Below, one piece after another: positions 50,876 to 64,000 of a stretch of 64,000 nt of DNA. The notes under the pieces are model-generated. The model saw nothing but the letters and a program-made list of their open reading frames with translations, was not told the DNA's origin and made no database searches. The translations under genes and the position numbers were made by a program. The stretch is from Deinococcus aerius. Lineage in GTDB: Bacteria; Deinococcota; Deinococci; Deinococcales; Deinococcaceae. The DNA lies in contig NZ_BFAG01000005.1 of the NCBI RefSeq assembly GCF_002897375.1, positions 62,001 to 126,000 of the forward strand. The letters are read 5' to 3'. The first letter of the stretch is position 1. Each line of letters starts with the position of its first letter.

Positions 50876-52861
50876 TCATACATCCCTCTCCACCCGGCTG
50901 ACCCGCACGTGGGCGCGCAGGAGTTCGGCCACGCTCCAGGCCTGAAAGGGGCAGCCGCCCGGCCCCAGGCTGTCTCCCGAGAAGACCTCACTGACGTGGC
51001 CCAGCCCCGCCTCCCAGACGTGCCCGCTCAGGCCGGTCAGGGCGGCCCGCGCCCGGCCCACCTCGCCCCGTTCCAGCAGCAGGTCGACAAAGGAGCCCAG
51101 CGGCCAGGGCCAGACGGTGCCCTGGTGGTACGCGGCGTCGCGCAGCAGTTGCGGGCCGCCGTAGTTGCCGCGGTAGCGCGGGTCCCGCGGGCTGAGGGTG
51201 TGCAGGCCCACCGGGGTCAGAAGCTGCGCCTCGACCTGCCGCACCAGGGCCTCCACCTGGGCGGGGGTGCGCGGTGTGTCCGGCAAGGCCAGCGCGATGA
51301 CGGCGTTCGGGCGCACGCTGGGGTCGGGCGAGCCGTCCCCTCCCAGCGCGTCCGCGAAGGCCCCGCTTTCCTCCTGCCAGAAGGCCGCGAAGCTTGCCCT
51401 CGCCCGCTTGTATGTCTCCCCGAACTCGGGAGACTCGCCCAGCCGTTCCGAGAGCCGGGTCTCCGCGCCCAGCGCCCCCAGCCACAGCGCCTGCACCTCC
51501 ACCGGCTTGCCGTGGCGGGGCGTGACCACCCAGCCCTCCACCTTCACGTCCATCCAGGTGAGCTGCACGCCGGGTTCCCCCGCGAGGAGCAGGCCGTCCG
51601 CCGGGTCCACCCGGATGCCGTGGTCGGTGCCGCGCACGTGCCAGGCCAGCAGCTCGCGCAGCCCCAGCAGCGCCTCCCGCGCGAAGGCGAGGTCCCCGCT
51701 CGCCCCCACGTAGCGTTCGAGTGCCGCCGCGAGCCACAGCGCCCCGTCCACCGTGTTGTACCCGGCCCCCGAGCCGTCGTCGCGAAAGTTGTTCGGCGTC
51801 AGGCCGCGCCGCAGCGAGCGCAGGAAGGTGCCCAGCAGGCTGCGGGCGTCCCCGTACCGCCCCGTCGTCAGCGTCAGGCCCGTCAGCGCGATCATGGAGT
51901 CGCGGCCCCAGTCGGCGAACCAGGGGTAGCCCGCGATCACGCTCACCCCCTCCGGCCTCGCCCGCCGCACGAGGTAGGCGTCGGCGGCGACGGCCAGGAT
52001 GGCGGTCAATTCGTCGTCCAGTCCGGTCGCCTCTGCTGCCTGCCGGACCAGGGTGCGGCGCCGCGTGGCTTCCTCCCCGTAGGCTGCCCAGGGATCATCC
52101 ACGGTCACGCCCGGCAGCCCCGAGACGACGAGGGCCACCCGCCCACCCCCGGGCGGCAGGGTCACGCGCCACAGCGCCGCCCCCGTTACCCGCTCGTGGT
52201 TCGGCTCCCCGCGCGCCTCGTCGTGGCGGTAGTAGACCCGCTGGGCGAAGGGCTGGGGGGTGAGGGCTTCCATCCCGCCGTCCGGGGCGTGCAGGGTCAC
52301 CCAGGTTTCCCGCTCGCCGCGCACCCGGACCTGCCTTCCCCCAGCGTCGAAGCGCAACTCCGGCGCCTCCCGGTGGACGGCGTGCATGTCGCGGTCGGCG
52401 AAAAAGCCGCCCAGCGTCAGGGTGACCTCATCGCGGGCGTCCACGTCGTACAGGAAGACGACTGCGCCGGAGTGCCGGGGGGTGAAGGAGCGCCGCCTCA
52501 CCCGCACCCCCCGCACCCACTGTTCCCGTTCGGGCAGGAGGTCGTGCAGGCCCGCGCCCGCGAGATGCGTCAGGCCCTCGCCCTCGAACACGCCGGGGGC
52601 GATCTCCAGCGCGTGAAGCGTCGCGCGCTCGCCGCCCACCTCCAGCCCTTCCAGCGGCGAGACGAGGTGCTGCCAGCGGCGCACCGGGGGCTCGTGGCTC
52701 CCCGCCAGGCCCGAGTAGCAGCGGGTGGGCACCCCCGCCAGGCTGGTCAGGGCGAAGCCGCCCAGCCCGTCGGTGAGCAGCACCTCCAGGTTGGGGTCGC
52801 GGGCGGCGAGCGGCCCGAACGCGCGGGAGACCGCCGGGCCGGTGTGGGAGGGGGGTGTCAT
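50876..52861 (-). CDS. Glycogen debranching enzyme (amylo-alpha-1,6-glucosidase family)
   Basis: 661 residues. An N-terminal beta domain begins DPNLEVLLTDGLGGFALTSLAGVPTRCYSGL, and the C-terminal (alpha/alpha)6 barrel shows IAGYPWFADWGRDSMIALTGLTL, NTVDGALWLAAALE, and HQGTVWPWPLGSFVDLLLERG. This resembles the bacterial enzymes that remove alpha-1,6-branches from glycogen. Together with glgA at 21449 it supports glycogen metabolism. ATG 52861 has no clear ribosome binding site; CATTCT 7 nt upstream could serve as a -10 box. Confidence 0.88.
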   Translation of the reverse strand: MTPPSHTGPAVSRAFGPLAARDPNLEVLLTDGLGGFALTSLAGVPTRCYSGLAGSHEPPVRRWQHLVSPLEGLEVGGERATLHALEIAPGVFEGEGLTHLAGAGLHDLLPEREQWVRGVRVRRRSFTPRHSGAVVFLYDVDARDEVTLTLGGFFADRDMHAVHREAPELRFDAGGRQVRVRGERETWVTLHAPDGGMEALTPQPFAQRVYYRHDEARGEPNHERVTGAALWRVTLPPGGGRVALVVSGLPGVTVDDPWAAYGEEATRRRTLVRQAAEATGLDDELTAILAVAADAYLVRRARPEGVSVIAGYPWFADWGRDSMIALTGLTLTTGRYGDARSLLGTFLRSLRRGLTPNNFRDDGSGAGYNTVDGALWLAAALERYVGASGDLAFAREALLGLRELLAWHVRGTDHGIRVDPADGLLLAGEPGVQLTWMDVKVEGWVVTPRHGKPVEVQALWLGALGAETRLSERLGESPEFGETYKRARASFAAFWQEESGAFADALGGDGSPDPSVRPNAVIALALPDTPRTPAQVEALVRQVEAQLLTPVGLHTLSPRDPRYRGNYGGPQLLRDAAYHQGTVWPWPLGSFVDLLLERGEVGRARAALTGLSGHVWEAGLGHVSEVFSGDSLGPGGCPFQAWSVAELLRAHVRVSRVERDV

Positions 52862-52926
52862 GGAGCCCAGAATGCCCCAGCGCCGCGATGAAGAAAGCCA
52901 TCTCCCGGGAAGCGCGGCCCGCGTGG

Positions 52927-52942
52927 TAAAATGACGTGTCAT
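52927..52942 (+). promoter_or_regulatory. infC promoter region: TAAAAT plus palindrome
   Basis: TAAAAT (52927-52932) is a good -10 box and overlaps a perfect palindrome ATGAC-GT-GTCAT (52931-52942) at the expected start point. The leader to infC is about 65 nt. Confidence 0.5.
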
Positions 52943-52985
52943 GCCCCGAGGGGTGTACGAGCCGCCGACCCGCCAGCGTGTGGGC

Positions 52986-53584
<599 letters not shown>

Positions 53585-53602
53585 TCCCAGCCTGCTCCTC
53601 GT

Positions 53603-53630
53603 CGGCCCGCCACATCGGTGGGCCGTTTTC
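53603..53630 (+). terminator. Intrinsic terminator of infC
   Basis: CGGCCCGCC and GGTGGGCCG (one G-U pair) with a 5-nt loop, followed by TTTTCTCT. Confidence 0.85.
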
Positions 53631-53676
53631 TCTGGACGTTGGGAAGAACTCTCACCTTCCATACCGCTTTATTTTG

Positions 53677-53682
53677 TAAAGT
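53677..53682 (+). promoter_or_regulatory. -10 box TAAAGT for the glutaredoxin-like gene
   Basis: It ends 6 nt before ATG 53689, within a short A/T-rich stretch. Confidence 0.6.
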
Positions 53683-53688
53683 AGAAGC

Positions 53689-53934
<246 letters not shown>

Positions 53935-53978
53935 GGGTAATTCGCGTAGGAGCGGCCTCCGCGTGGGGCCGCCCTTCT

Positions 53979-55007
53979 TTAGGGTTTGCCAACCGTCTCG
54001 GTGTGGACCTCCTGCGCCGCGCCGTCTTCGGAGACGGTAAAGACGCGGAGGGTCAGGGCGTCCCGGGTGATGTTTAGCCACAGAAAGCCGGGCTGGTCAA
54101 AAATCCCGAACGTGACCGGGCGGGAGCCGCTGCGTCCCGGCTCCACCTGCCCCGCCGCTCCACTCACCCACTGCCGGGTGCCCGGGCACTCCGGCTGCGG
54201 CGCGAAGCCCATCAGGACGTGGTCGTGCCCGCTCAGGATGGCGTCCGCCTTTCCGCAGGCCACGCCGTACAGGGCGCGCACCCCGTCCCCCCGCTGTCCG
54301 GGCAGCGGCAGACCATCGTAGTGCCCCGCGTCCCCGTGCTTGCCACCACTGAAGAGGGGATGGTGGCCCAACACCAGCCGCCAGCGGGCCTGGCTGCTTT
54401 CCAGGGCACCCGCCAACCACGCCCGCTGCGCCCGGTCCCACGACCCGCCCGGCCTCTCGTTTACCCGCAGGGGCGGCAGGTACGCGGCCAGGGGGGAGGT
54501 GTCCACCGCGAAGAACTCCACCAGATCGCCCACGGCGGCGCGGTAGCTGCGGGCGGGCATCACCCACTGCGGGTTCAGGCGGGCGTAGGCCACCTCCGCC
54601 TCCGCTCCCCGCGCGTCGGCCCCGTCCCCGCCCAGGAGCCACGACTCGTCGTGGTTGCCGGGCACCATCAGGAAGGGCACGCCCAGCGGGCCGTAGGGTT
54701 CGGCAAAGCGTTCTCGAAAGAGGATGGACGCCGGATCACGCGGCCCCGCCGGGTAGAAATTGTCGCCCAGCCCCACCCCCAGGTCGCAGCCCTCGCGTTC
54801 ACAGACCGCACGCATCGCCGCCGCCACCCGCCGCTGCACCTCCGTTCCGGTGCCCTGGTCTCCCATCACCACGATCCTCACATCCGCCGCATCCGCCCGG
54901 ATGAGCAGAGGAGCCGTCATATCCGGCAGTGGCGGGACGGGTCCGGTCGGGACAGGTGCGCAGGCGGCCAGCAGCACACCCAGGCCGAGGGGCAGGGGGG
55001 GACGCAC
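53979..55007 (-). CDS. Purple acid phosphatase-like metallophosphoesterase, lipoprotein
   Basis: 342 residues from a GTG start. The signal ends in a lipobox LLAAC, so the protein is membrane anchored after Lgt processing. Calcineurin-like metal motifs in order: VMGDQGTG, GLGDNFYPAG, VPGNHDES, LGHHPLFSGG and SGHDHVLMG. It resembles type 5 acid phosphatases. The substrate is probably an external phosphomonoester, but this is inferred. The -10 box TAGCAT (55014-55019) is 6 nt before the GTG. Confidence 0.88.
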   Translation of the reverse strand: MRPPLPLGLGVLLAACAPVPTGPVPPLPDMTAPLLIRADAADVRIVVMGDQGTGTEVQRRVAAAMRAVCEREGCDLGVGLGDNFYPAGPRDPASILFRERFAEPYGPLGVPFLMVPGNHDESWLLGGDGADARGAEAEVAYARLNPQWVMPARSYRAAVGDLVEFFAVDTSPLAAYLPPLRVNERPGGSWDRAQRAWLAGALESSQARWRLVLGHHPLFSGGKHGDAGHYDGLPLPGQRGDGVRALYGVACGKADAILSGHDHVLMGFAPQPECPGTRQWVSGAAGQVEPGRSGSRPVTFGIFDQPGFLWLNITRDALTLRVFTVSEDGAAQEVHTETVGKP

Positions 55008-55013
55008 GGGGGG

Positions 55014-55019
55014 ATGCTA
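55014..55019 (-). promoter_or_regulatory. -10 box TAGCAT for the phosphoesterase gene
   Basis: It ends 6 nt before GTG 55007 on the minus strand. Confidence 0.6.
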
Positions 55020-55116
55020 CCCCCATCAGGGAAGGCGAAGTTGCGGCCCATCTCTCTCAGGACTTCTTTAGGATATCCTCACGCGCCCGTGGGCAGAACC
55101 GGGCGGAGGAGGCCAT

Positions 55117-55545
55117 ATGAACGAATACCTGAACGTGATCCGCAACCACTACGCCGACTTTCGGGGAAGGGCGCGCCGACGGGACTTCTGGATGTTCTCG
55201 CTGATCAACACAGTCGTCGTGATCCTGCTGGAACTGCCCCTGCTGCTCAGTTCCGTGGGTGCGGCGGCGGCGGGGCAGGAGGACTGGAACCCGGGCGGCC
55301 TCGCCATGCTCAGCCTGGTCCTGACGATTCTCTATGCCCTGTTCATCTTCGTGCCCAGCCTCGCCGTCACCATTCGTCGCCTGCACGACACGGGCCGCAG
55401 CGGGTGGTGGTACCTGATTAACTTCGTCCCGTTCGTCGGCGGCCTGGTGCTCTTCATCTTCCTGGTGATGGAGAGCCAGCCCGGCGCGAACAAGTGGGGG
55501 CCGAATCCCAAGGGGATGGAGGCGACGGCGGCACCCGCCTGGTAG
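55117..55545 (+). CDS. DUF805 membrane protein
   Basis: 142 residues with three or four helices. The DUF805 pattern is clear: a start with YLNVIRNHYADFRGRARRRDFWMF, RRLHDTGRSGWWYLINFVPFVGGLVL and the NKWGPNP end. Function unknown, thought to be a membrane scaffold. GGAGGAGG lies 5 nt before the ATG. A UUCG-loop terminator follows. Confidence 0.85.
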   Translation: MNEYLNVIRNHYADFRGRARRRDFWMFSLINTVVVILLELPLLLSSVGAAAAGQEDWNPGGLAMLSLVLTILYALFIFVPSLAVTIRRLHDTGRSGWWYLINFVPFVGGLVLFIFLVMESQPGANKWGPNPKGMEATAAPAW

Positions 55546-55563
55546 GTCGGGTCAGCGATGGCA

Positions 55564-55590
55564 GGTCCCGCTTCGGTGGGGCCTTTTCTC
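55564..55590 (+). terminator. Intrinsic terminator of the DUF805 gene
   Basis: GGTCCCGC and GTGGGGCC pair over 8 bp around a TTCG tetraloop, followed by TTTTCTC. Confidence 0.8.
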
Positions 55591-55645
55591 GTGCCTGAGC
55601 CATCTGGCGCATTCCCCACAGCCTCCAGGCGGCGAAACTCCTCCC

Positions 55646-56143
55646 ATGCCCCCCCTCACCGTCCGCCCCGCCATTCCCGCCGACTTCCCCGCCCTGCGCC
55701 CCATGCTGCTCGACATGGGCTTCGTGGAGGACGAGGAGGCGCTCGCCCGGCGCTTCCCCTCCTTCTGCGCCCGCGACGACTTCGCCCTGCTCGTGGCGGG
55801 GGACGAGACGGGCCGTTTGCTCGGTTATGCCGCCGTCCACGACTACGGCCCGCATCTCCGCTCGGGCAACTCGCACCGCACGGCCAAGCTGGACGACCTC
55901 TACACCGTCCCCGGGGCGAGGCGGCAGGGTGTCGCCCGAACCCTGATGCGTGCGGTGGAGGACTGGGCCCGGTCCCGGCCCCTGCGCTACGTCTTCTGGT
56001 ACGCGAACGGGCACCGTGCGGCGCCCGCCTACGAGCGAATGGGCTACCGCTCGGCGGACGCCGGGCAGGAGGGCTACCGCTTCTTCGAGATCGATCTCGG
56101 GGAGGCGAACACCCGCGCCCCCCACCCCCTGCGGGGGTCCTGA
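55646..56143 (+). CDS. GNAT-family N-acetyltransferase
   Basis: 165 residues. Acetyl-CoA motif in DLYTVPGARRQGVARTLMRAVEDWA (RRQGVA), and YANGHRAAPAYERMGYRS as motif B. Substrate unknown. It precedes the thrS leader by about 40 bp on the same strand. No strong ribosome binding site, and the A/T-poor -10 region is weak. Confidence 0.82.
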   Translation: MPPLTVRPAIPADFPALRPMLLDMGFVEDEEALARRFPSFCARDDFALLVAGDETGRLLGYAAVHDYGPHLRSGNSHRTAKLDDLYTVPGARRQGVARTLMRAVEDWARSRPLRYVFWYANGHRAAPAYERMGYRSADAGQEGYRFFEIDLGEANTRAPHPLRGS

Positions 56144-56181
56144 GCCTCTTCGGCGGGTTGCCCCTGGTCCACCTCGCCCGC

Positions 56182-56187
56182 TATCCT
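56182..56187 (+). promoter_or_regulatory. -10 box TATCCT of the thrS leader
   Basis: It ends 6 nt before ATG 56194, which opens a 32-codon frame, the same spacing as other leaderless genes in the window. Confidence 0.6.
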
Positions 56188-56193
56188 GCGTTC

Positions 56194-56292
56194 ATGAAGC
56201 CGCTCGCCCATCACTCCGGTCTGGTGATGCGTGGCGGGCTGCCGAGGCGAATGCCCCTTCCCGGTCTGGCCACGCGAACTCTCAGCGCCTGA
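56194..56292 (+). CDS. Putative leaderless leader peptide of thrS
   Basis: 32 codons from ATG 56194 to TGA 56290. It begins MKPLAHHSGL and ends LATRTLSA. The two Thr codons ACG (56272) and ACT (56278) lie just before a terminator whose 5' arm (56286-56294) contains the peptide's stop codon. The position right after a leaderless promoter and the placement of the Thr codons suggest attenuation control of thrS by threonyl-tRNA level. The evidence is positional only; no peptide is proven. Confidence 0.5.
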   Translation: MKPLAHHSGLVMRGGLPRRMPLPGLATRTLSA

Positions 56293-56344
56293 GAAGCTCC
56301 CACGCGGCTCTCAGGCGTTTTGCTGGATTTGCGGCCAGACCGGG
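56260..56344 (+). promoter_or_regulatory. thrS leader attenuator: nested stems and competing hairpin
   Basis: CCCGGTCTGGCC (56260-56271) is perfectly complementary to GGCCAGACCGGG (56333-56344) and encloses the terminator. TCTCAG-CGC-CTGAGA (56280-56294) is a small hairpin that uses the 5' arm of the terminator, so both cannot form together. CCGGTCTGG also occurs at 56216-56224 and could replace the first arm. Confidence 0.6.
56286..56321 (+). terminator. Intrinsic terminator inside the thrS leader
   Basis: CGCCTGAGA and TCTCAGGCG form a perfect 9-bp stem (loop 14) followed by TTTT. It lies 51 nt before thrS, so it can only make sense as a conditional terminator. Confidence 0.75.
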
Positions 56345-56370
56345 TCAATTCTGCTCTCAAGGAGTCACCC

Positions 56371-58321
<1,951 letters not shown>

Positions 58322-58499
58322 GGAGTGGGGAGGAGAGAGGGGCTGGCTCTGGCTACCGCGGCTGGCCCCTCCTTCATTTGAAGCAGGTGACGCGGGAGAG
58401 GATGTCGCCCTGGATGCTGTGAAGGGCCCCCTCGGCGACAGGTGGAATGCTCGGCCTGACCCCTTGCAGGGAGCTTGCGGGGAAAGCAGGGGTCAGCCC

Positions 58500-58590
58500 G
58501 CCTGTGGACCTCCTCTCCCCGGCGCTGCGCGCCGACCCTTTGCTTCGCAGCTTTGCAAGTCTCCCTCAGGGGGCGAGGGTGAACCTGTTC
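58500..58590. repeat. Partial copy F of the palindromic repeat family
   Basis: CCTCTCCCCGGCGCTGCGCG, TTTGCTTCGCAGCTTTGCAA and CTCCCTCAGGGGGCGAGGGTG. The 20-mer around the Gly/Ala-like GCAAAGCTGCGAAGC also occurs near 29704-29724. The gap 58322-58743 contains this and the next repeat; no gene is seen. Confidence 0.5.
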
Positions 58591-58612
58591 TGGGGCGGGG
58601 CGCCAAAGGGTT

Positions 58613-58676
58613 GTCATGCTGAGCGCCGGCGAAGCATCCCAAGGCTCCGGGACCCAACGCCTTCGCTCAGGGTGAC
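58613..58676. repeat. GTCATGCTGAGCG-type inverted-end repeat, copy 2
   Basis: It begins GTCATGCTGAGCG, contains GCGAAGCATCCC and GCCTTC, and ends GCTCAGGGTGAC. It is the partner of the copy at 11698. Confidence 0.65.
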
Positions 58677-58743
58677 CAGCTTTCTGCGCCCCGCCCCAGG
58701 CGATGGCGGCGCTGGCTCCTGCCCGTTCCTGATCCCCTCTGCT

Positions 58744-59607
58744 TCAGCGCCCCATCCCCTCCGCCAGAACGGCTTTCAGCAGGTCGGGCCGGTTGGTGAT
58801 GATGCCGTCCACGCCCATCCGAATCAGGCGGCGCATCTCGGCGGGGTCGTCAATGGTCCAAACCTGAACGGCCACCCCGCGCCTGTGCATCGCCCGCACG
58901 AAGCCGGGGGTCACGACCTCGATGTTCCCCGACCGCACCGGCACCTGCGCCACACGGCCCGGGAGCGGGGCCAGCCCGGCGAGCCCCACCTTGCTGAGCA
59001 GCACGAGGGGACGGAGCTCCTTCTCCGTCATGCTCGTGGTCACTTCCGGGCAGGCCGCGCGGAACTCGTTCAGGGCCGCGTCGCTGAAGCTGGCGACGAT
59101 GACGTGATCTGTGACCCCCGCATCCCGGAGCGTCTTGCAGAACGGCGCGGCGATGCTGGGGGACGCCTGCTTGATCTCGACCGTCAGGGGCATATCGGGA
59201 AAGGTGGCCAGCACCTCTGAGAGCTGCGCCACCCGCACGCCCTGCCCCCGGAAGGGGAAGGTCGCGCCGCCATCCGGCGTGAAGGCGTACCCGGCGTCTG
59301 CCGCCAGCACCTGCGCCAGCGTGAGGTCGGCGATCCGTCCCTTCGTGTCCGTCAGTCGGTCGAGCGTCTCGTCGTGGGAGAGCACGAGGACGCCGTCACG
59401 GGTGGCGTGCATGTCCATCTCCAGCATGTCCACCCCGAGGTCGGCGGCATGGCGGTAGGCGAGCATCGTGTTGCTGGGCCGCAGCCCCTCGCCCCCCTGG
59501 TGCGCGATGTTCAGGGTCCGCCCCTGGATGAAGGGATTGGTGGGCTGGGCGGCGGGCGCACAGGCTCCCAGCAGCAGCGCCAGACCGGCGGTCAGCATTC
59601 TGTTCAT
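58744..59607 (-). CDS. Glycerophosphodiester phosphodiesterase, lipoprotein
   Basis: 287 residues with a lipobox LLLGAC. The GDPD fold is shown by IAHQGGEGLRPSNTMLAYRHAADLGVDMLEMDMHATRDGVLVLSHDETLDRLT, in which the catalytic His pair and metal ligands are visible (here AHQGG replaces the usual AHRG, so the arginine after the first His is a glutamine). It ends VDGIITNRPDLL. It probably releases glycerol 3-phosphate from phospholipid head groups outside the cytoplasm. TAGAGT (59617-59622) is 9 nt upstream. Confidence 0.85.
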   Translation of the reverse strand: MNRMLTAGLALLLGACAPAAQPTNPFIQGRTLNIAHQGGEGLRPSNTMLAYRHAADLGVDMLEMDMHATRDGVLVLSHDETLDRLTDTKGRIADLTLAQVLAADAGYAFTPDGGATFPFRGQGVRVAQLSEVLATFPDMPLTVEIKQASPSIAAPFCKTLRDAGVTDHVIVASFSDAALNEFRAACPEVTTSMTEKELRPLVLLSKVGLAGLAPLPGRVAQVPVRSGNIEVVTPGFVRAMHRRGVAVQVWTIDDPAEMRRLIRMGVDGIITNRPDLLKAVLAEGMGR

Positions 59608-59726
59608 GACACCTCAACTCTACGGGCCTAGGCGAGCTTTTCGCCTGCTTTACAGCCCCCGGGGGGCGTGCTAACATTCCCTCCGCTGGCAGAGGTTGAG
59701 CCCCCCAGCCGCCCCAAGGCGAGTAC

Positions 59727-59804
<78 letters not shown>

Positions 59805-59821
59805 ATACCCCATTCAGGTTC

Positions 59822-59896
<75 letters not shown>

Positions 59897-59903
59897 GCAT
59901 CAG

Positions 59904-59925
59904 CCCCCGCCCGGCGGGGGTTTTT
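59904..59925 (+). terminator. Intrinsic terminator after the tRNA-Cys/tRNA-Val unit
   Basis: CCCCCGC and GCGGGGG with a 3-nt loop, then TTTTTCT. Confidence 0.85.
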
Positions 59926-60224
59926 CTATTGCCCCCGGGGGCCACGTTCTCCTGGCCACGCCGCTCCACGTCGGACGGGGAAGACGACTCCTCCCTGAGA
60001 GGAGGTGGTGAGCCGGGAGCAGAGCCCCAGCCTCACACCACCTCTCACCTGAACTGTCGCTGGCGGTGTCAGTTCTGCTGGCGCAAAAAGTGGCGGTGGG
60101 ACGGGGAAAAACACAGCTAGTTGGATCGAGTCCAGCCTGAGGCGTTGCCGCTTTCCTCAGGCTGTGAGCTGAGCTTTCCGCCTCCCGAACGCCCACCACG
60201 CGCCCCGCTCCCCCTCTCAAAGAG

Positions 60225-60310
60225 CTTAATTTTAGCCGCAACTCATTTTTCTCAACATGAGAAACAGATTGGTCCATATAATGTCGGAAATTCCACATTA
60301 TGCAGGGGGA
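60225..60310. promoter_or_regulatory. A/T-rich island with two dyads and a TATAAT box
   Basis: Within very G+C-rich DNA this 85-bp stretch is A/T-rich. It holds TTTCTCA-ACA-TGAGAAA (60248-60264, perfect 7-bp arms), ATAATGT/ACATTAT (60278-60301, with GGAA/TTCC inside) and TATAAT (60277-60282). The gap 59926-60684 shows no convincing gene; a 42-codon frame from ATG 60281 is possible but unsupported. It may be the promoter or control region of the lipoprotein gene about 385 bp downstream. Confidence 0.4.
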
Positions 60311-60684
60311 GGTGAATGTGAGGTTTACCCCCATGTGACGTGTCTGCGGCTGTTCGAGGTCTTTCTCCCGGAGTTGGTGGAGGTTCGCTGTTCGAGAAGT
60401 CCTGACTGAACACTGCTGATGTGAGGCCGGTTTTGGCGCCCGTACCCCGCTGGGAGGGGCGTCAGGAGAGAAATTGTGTGGCGGCTCCTCGGAGGGGCAT
60501 TCCCAGGCAGATCAAGGGCTACAGGCTCAACCCCCCCGATTCGGGTGCATAAGCGGGCGCTTTCCCAACAGTTCATCGGTTCGTTTCATACGGCCACATG
60601 AAGGACGCGATCGCCGGTTTATCGGCTTTTGCGAAGGCTCATCATCGCGTCACGAGATGCTCAGAGCCTTTAGGGAGATACAGC

Positions 60685-63816
<3,132 letters not shown>

Positions 63817-63830
63817 ACCTGGCACCCAGG

Positions 63831-63863
63831 AGAAATCCCCGCCGAGGCGCGGGGGTTTCTCTT
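63831..63863. terminator. Bidirectional terminator after the large lipoprotein gene
   Basis: GAGAAATCCCCGC and GCGCGGGGGTTTCTC form an almost perfect long hairpin with A and T runs on the two sides, suited to stop transcription in either direction. The 130 bases after it show no gene. Confidence 0.75.
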
Positions 63864-64000
63864 GCTATGCCGGATGGCTCCAATTCCCGAACATCTGAAC
63901 CGGCACCGGATGTTCGGCCATCCTCGCAAGTCCGGCAGCTTCTGCTGCCCGCTTCACTCGCCCCTCGTCCTCGCCTCATCGCAACTGGGGATCAGGGCGC

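Noticed and set aside
60278..60301. The ATAATGT/ACATTAT dyad as a radiation/desiccation response motif of Deinococcus
   Set aside because: As recalled, that motif is a 17-bp palindrome of different sequence and spacing; this dyad is longer, has a bulge and GGAA/TTCC inside. No damage-response gene follows.
59900..60334. Overlapping short frames on both strands in the gap after tRNA-Val
   Set aside because: They have no family features, atypical composition and no promoter or ribosome binding site consistent with other genes here.

Overview
The window is chromosomal DNA from a Deinococcus species. This rests on the very high G+C content, the family signatures of the encoded proteins, and the promoter style: about half of the genes have a TANNNT -10 box only 5 to 11 nt before the start codon and no ribosome binding site, the leaderless arrangement known for Deinococcus. 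No phage, plasmid, transposase or CRISPR array is visible. The content is mostly housekeeping, with a few accessory islands and many short intergenic repeats.

Layout. 1-8616: 3' part of a multidomain histidine kinase, a YczE-like membrane protein, a truncated hemoglobin, fused chorismate mutase/DAHP synthase, then on the minus strand an mrp - SufR-like repressor - 2'-5' RNA ligase-like operon, and dusA. 8621-21480: an MFS exporter, M42 aminopeptidase, apaG, a secreted NPCBM/beta-helix protein, a second MFS exporter, an orphan NarL-type sensor kinase, trmJ, a YgeA-like racemase, a GNAT protein and a hydrolase. 21449-31443: glgA, tRNA pairs Ile(CAU)-Val(CAC) and Ala(GGC)-Met(CAU), an amino-acid ABC transporter with a divergent TrmB-like regulator, a VOC protein, a Nif3-like protein, tmk, a glutaminyl cyclase-like protein and queG. 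31444-36010: an oxidative pentose-phosphate operon gnd-zwf-opcA-pgl. 36161-46396: small enzymes, rnhA, a third MFS protein, glmU, lgt and tatA-tatC. 46704-64000: an SDR enzyme, ebfC-recR, an NrtR-type Nudix regulator, a glycogen debranching enzyme, infC, a glutaredoxin-like protein, thrS with an attenuator-like leader, a GDPD lipoprotein, tRNA-Cys and tRNA-Val(GAC), and a 1043-residue surface lipoprotein.

How genes work together. gnd, zwf, opcA and pgl form the NADPH-generating branch of sugar metabolism; glgA and the debranching enzyme belong to glycogen turnover. mrp and the SufR-like repressor share an operon and point to Fe-S homeostasis. tatA and tatC form the twin-arginine translocon; lgt and several lipobox proteins belong to lipoprotein biogenesis.

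Most noteworthy. (1) A thrS leader with a leaderless 32-codon leader peptide, two Thr codons next to an intrinsic terminator, and a competing hairpin. (2) Two accessory insertions, each bounded on the far side by a diverged copy of only the 3' end of the neighbouring gene (apaG and the NarL-type kinase). (3) A repeat that starts exactly at the TGA stop codon of four different genes in the same orientation. (4) A roughly 180-bp MITE-like palindromic repeat family. (5) infC apparently starting at ATA. (6) Two perfect operator-like palindromes next to regulator genes (TrmB-like and NrtR).
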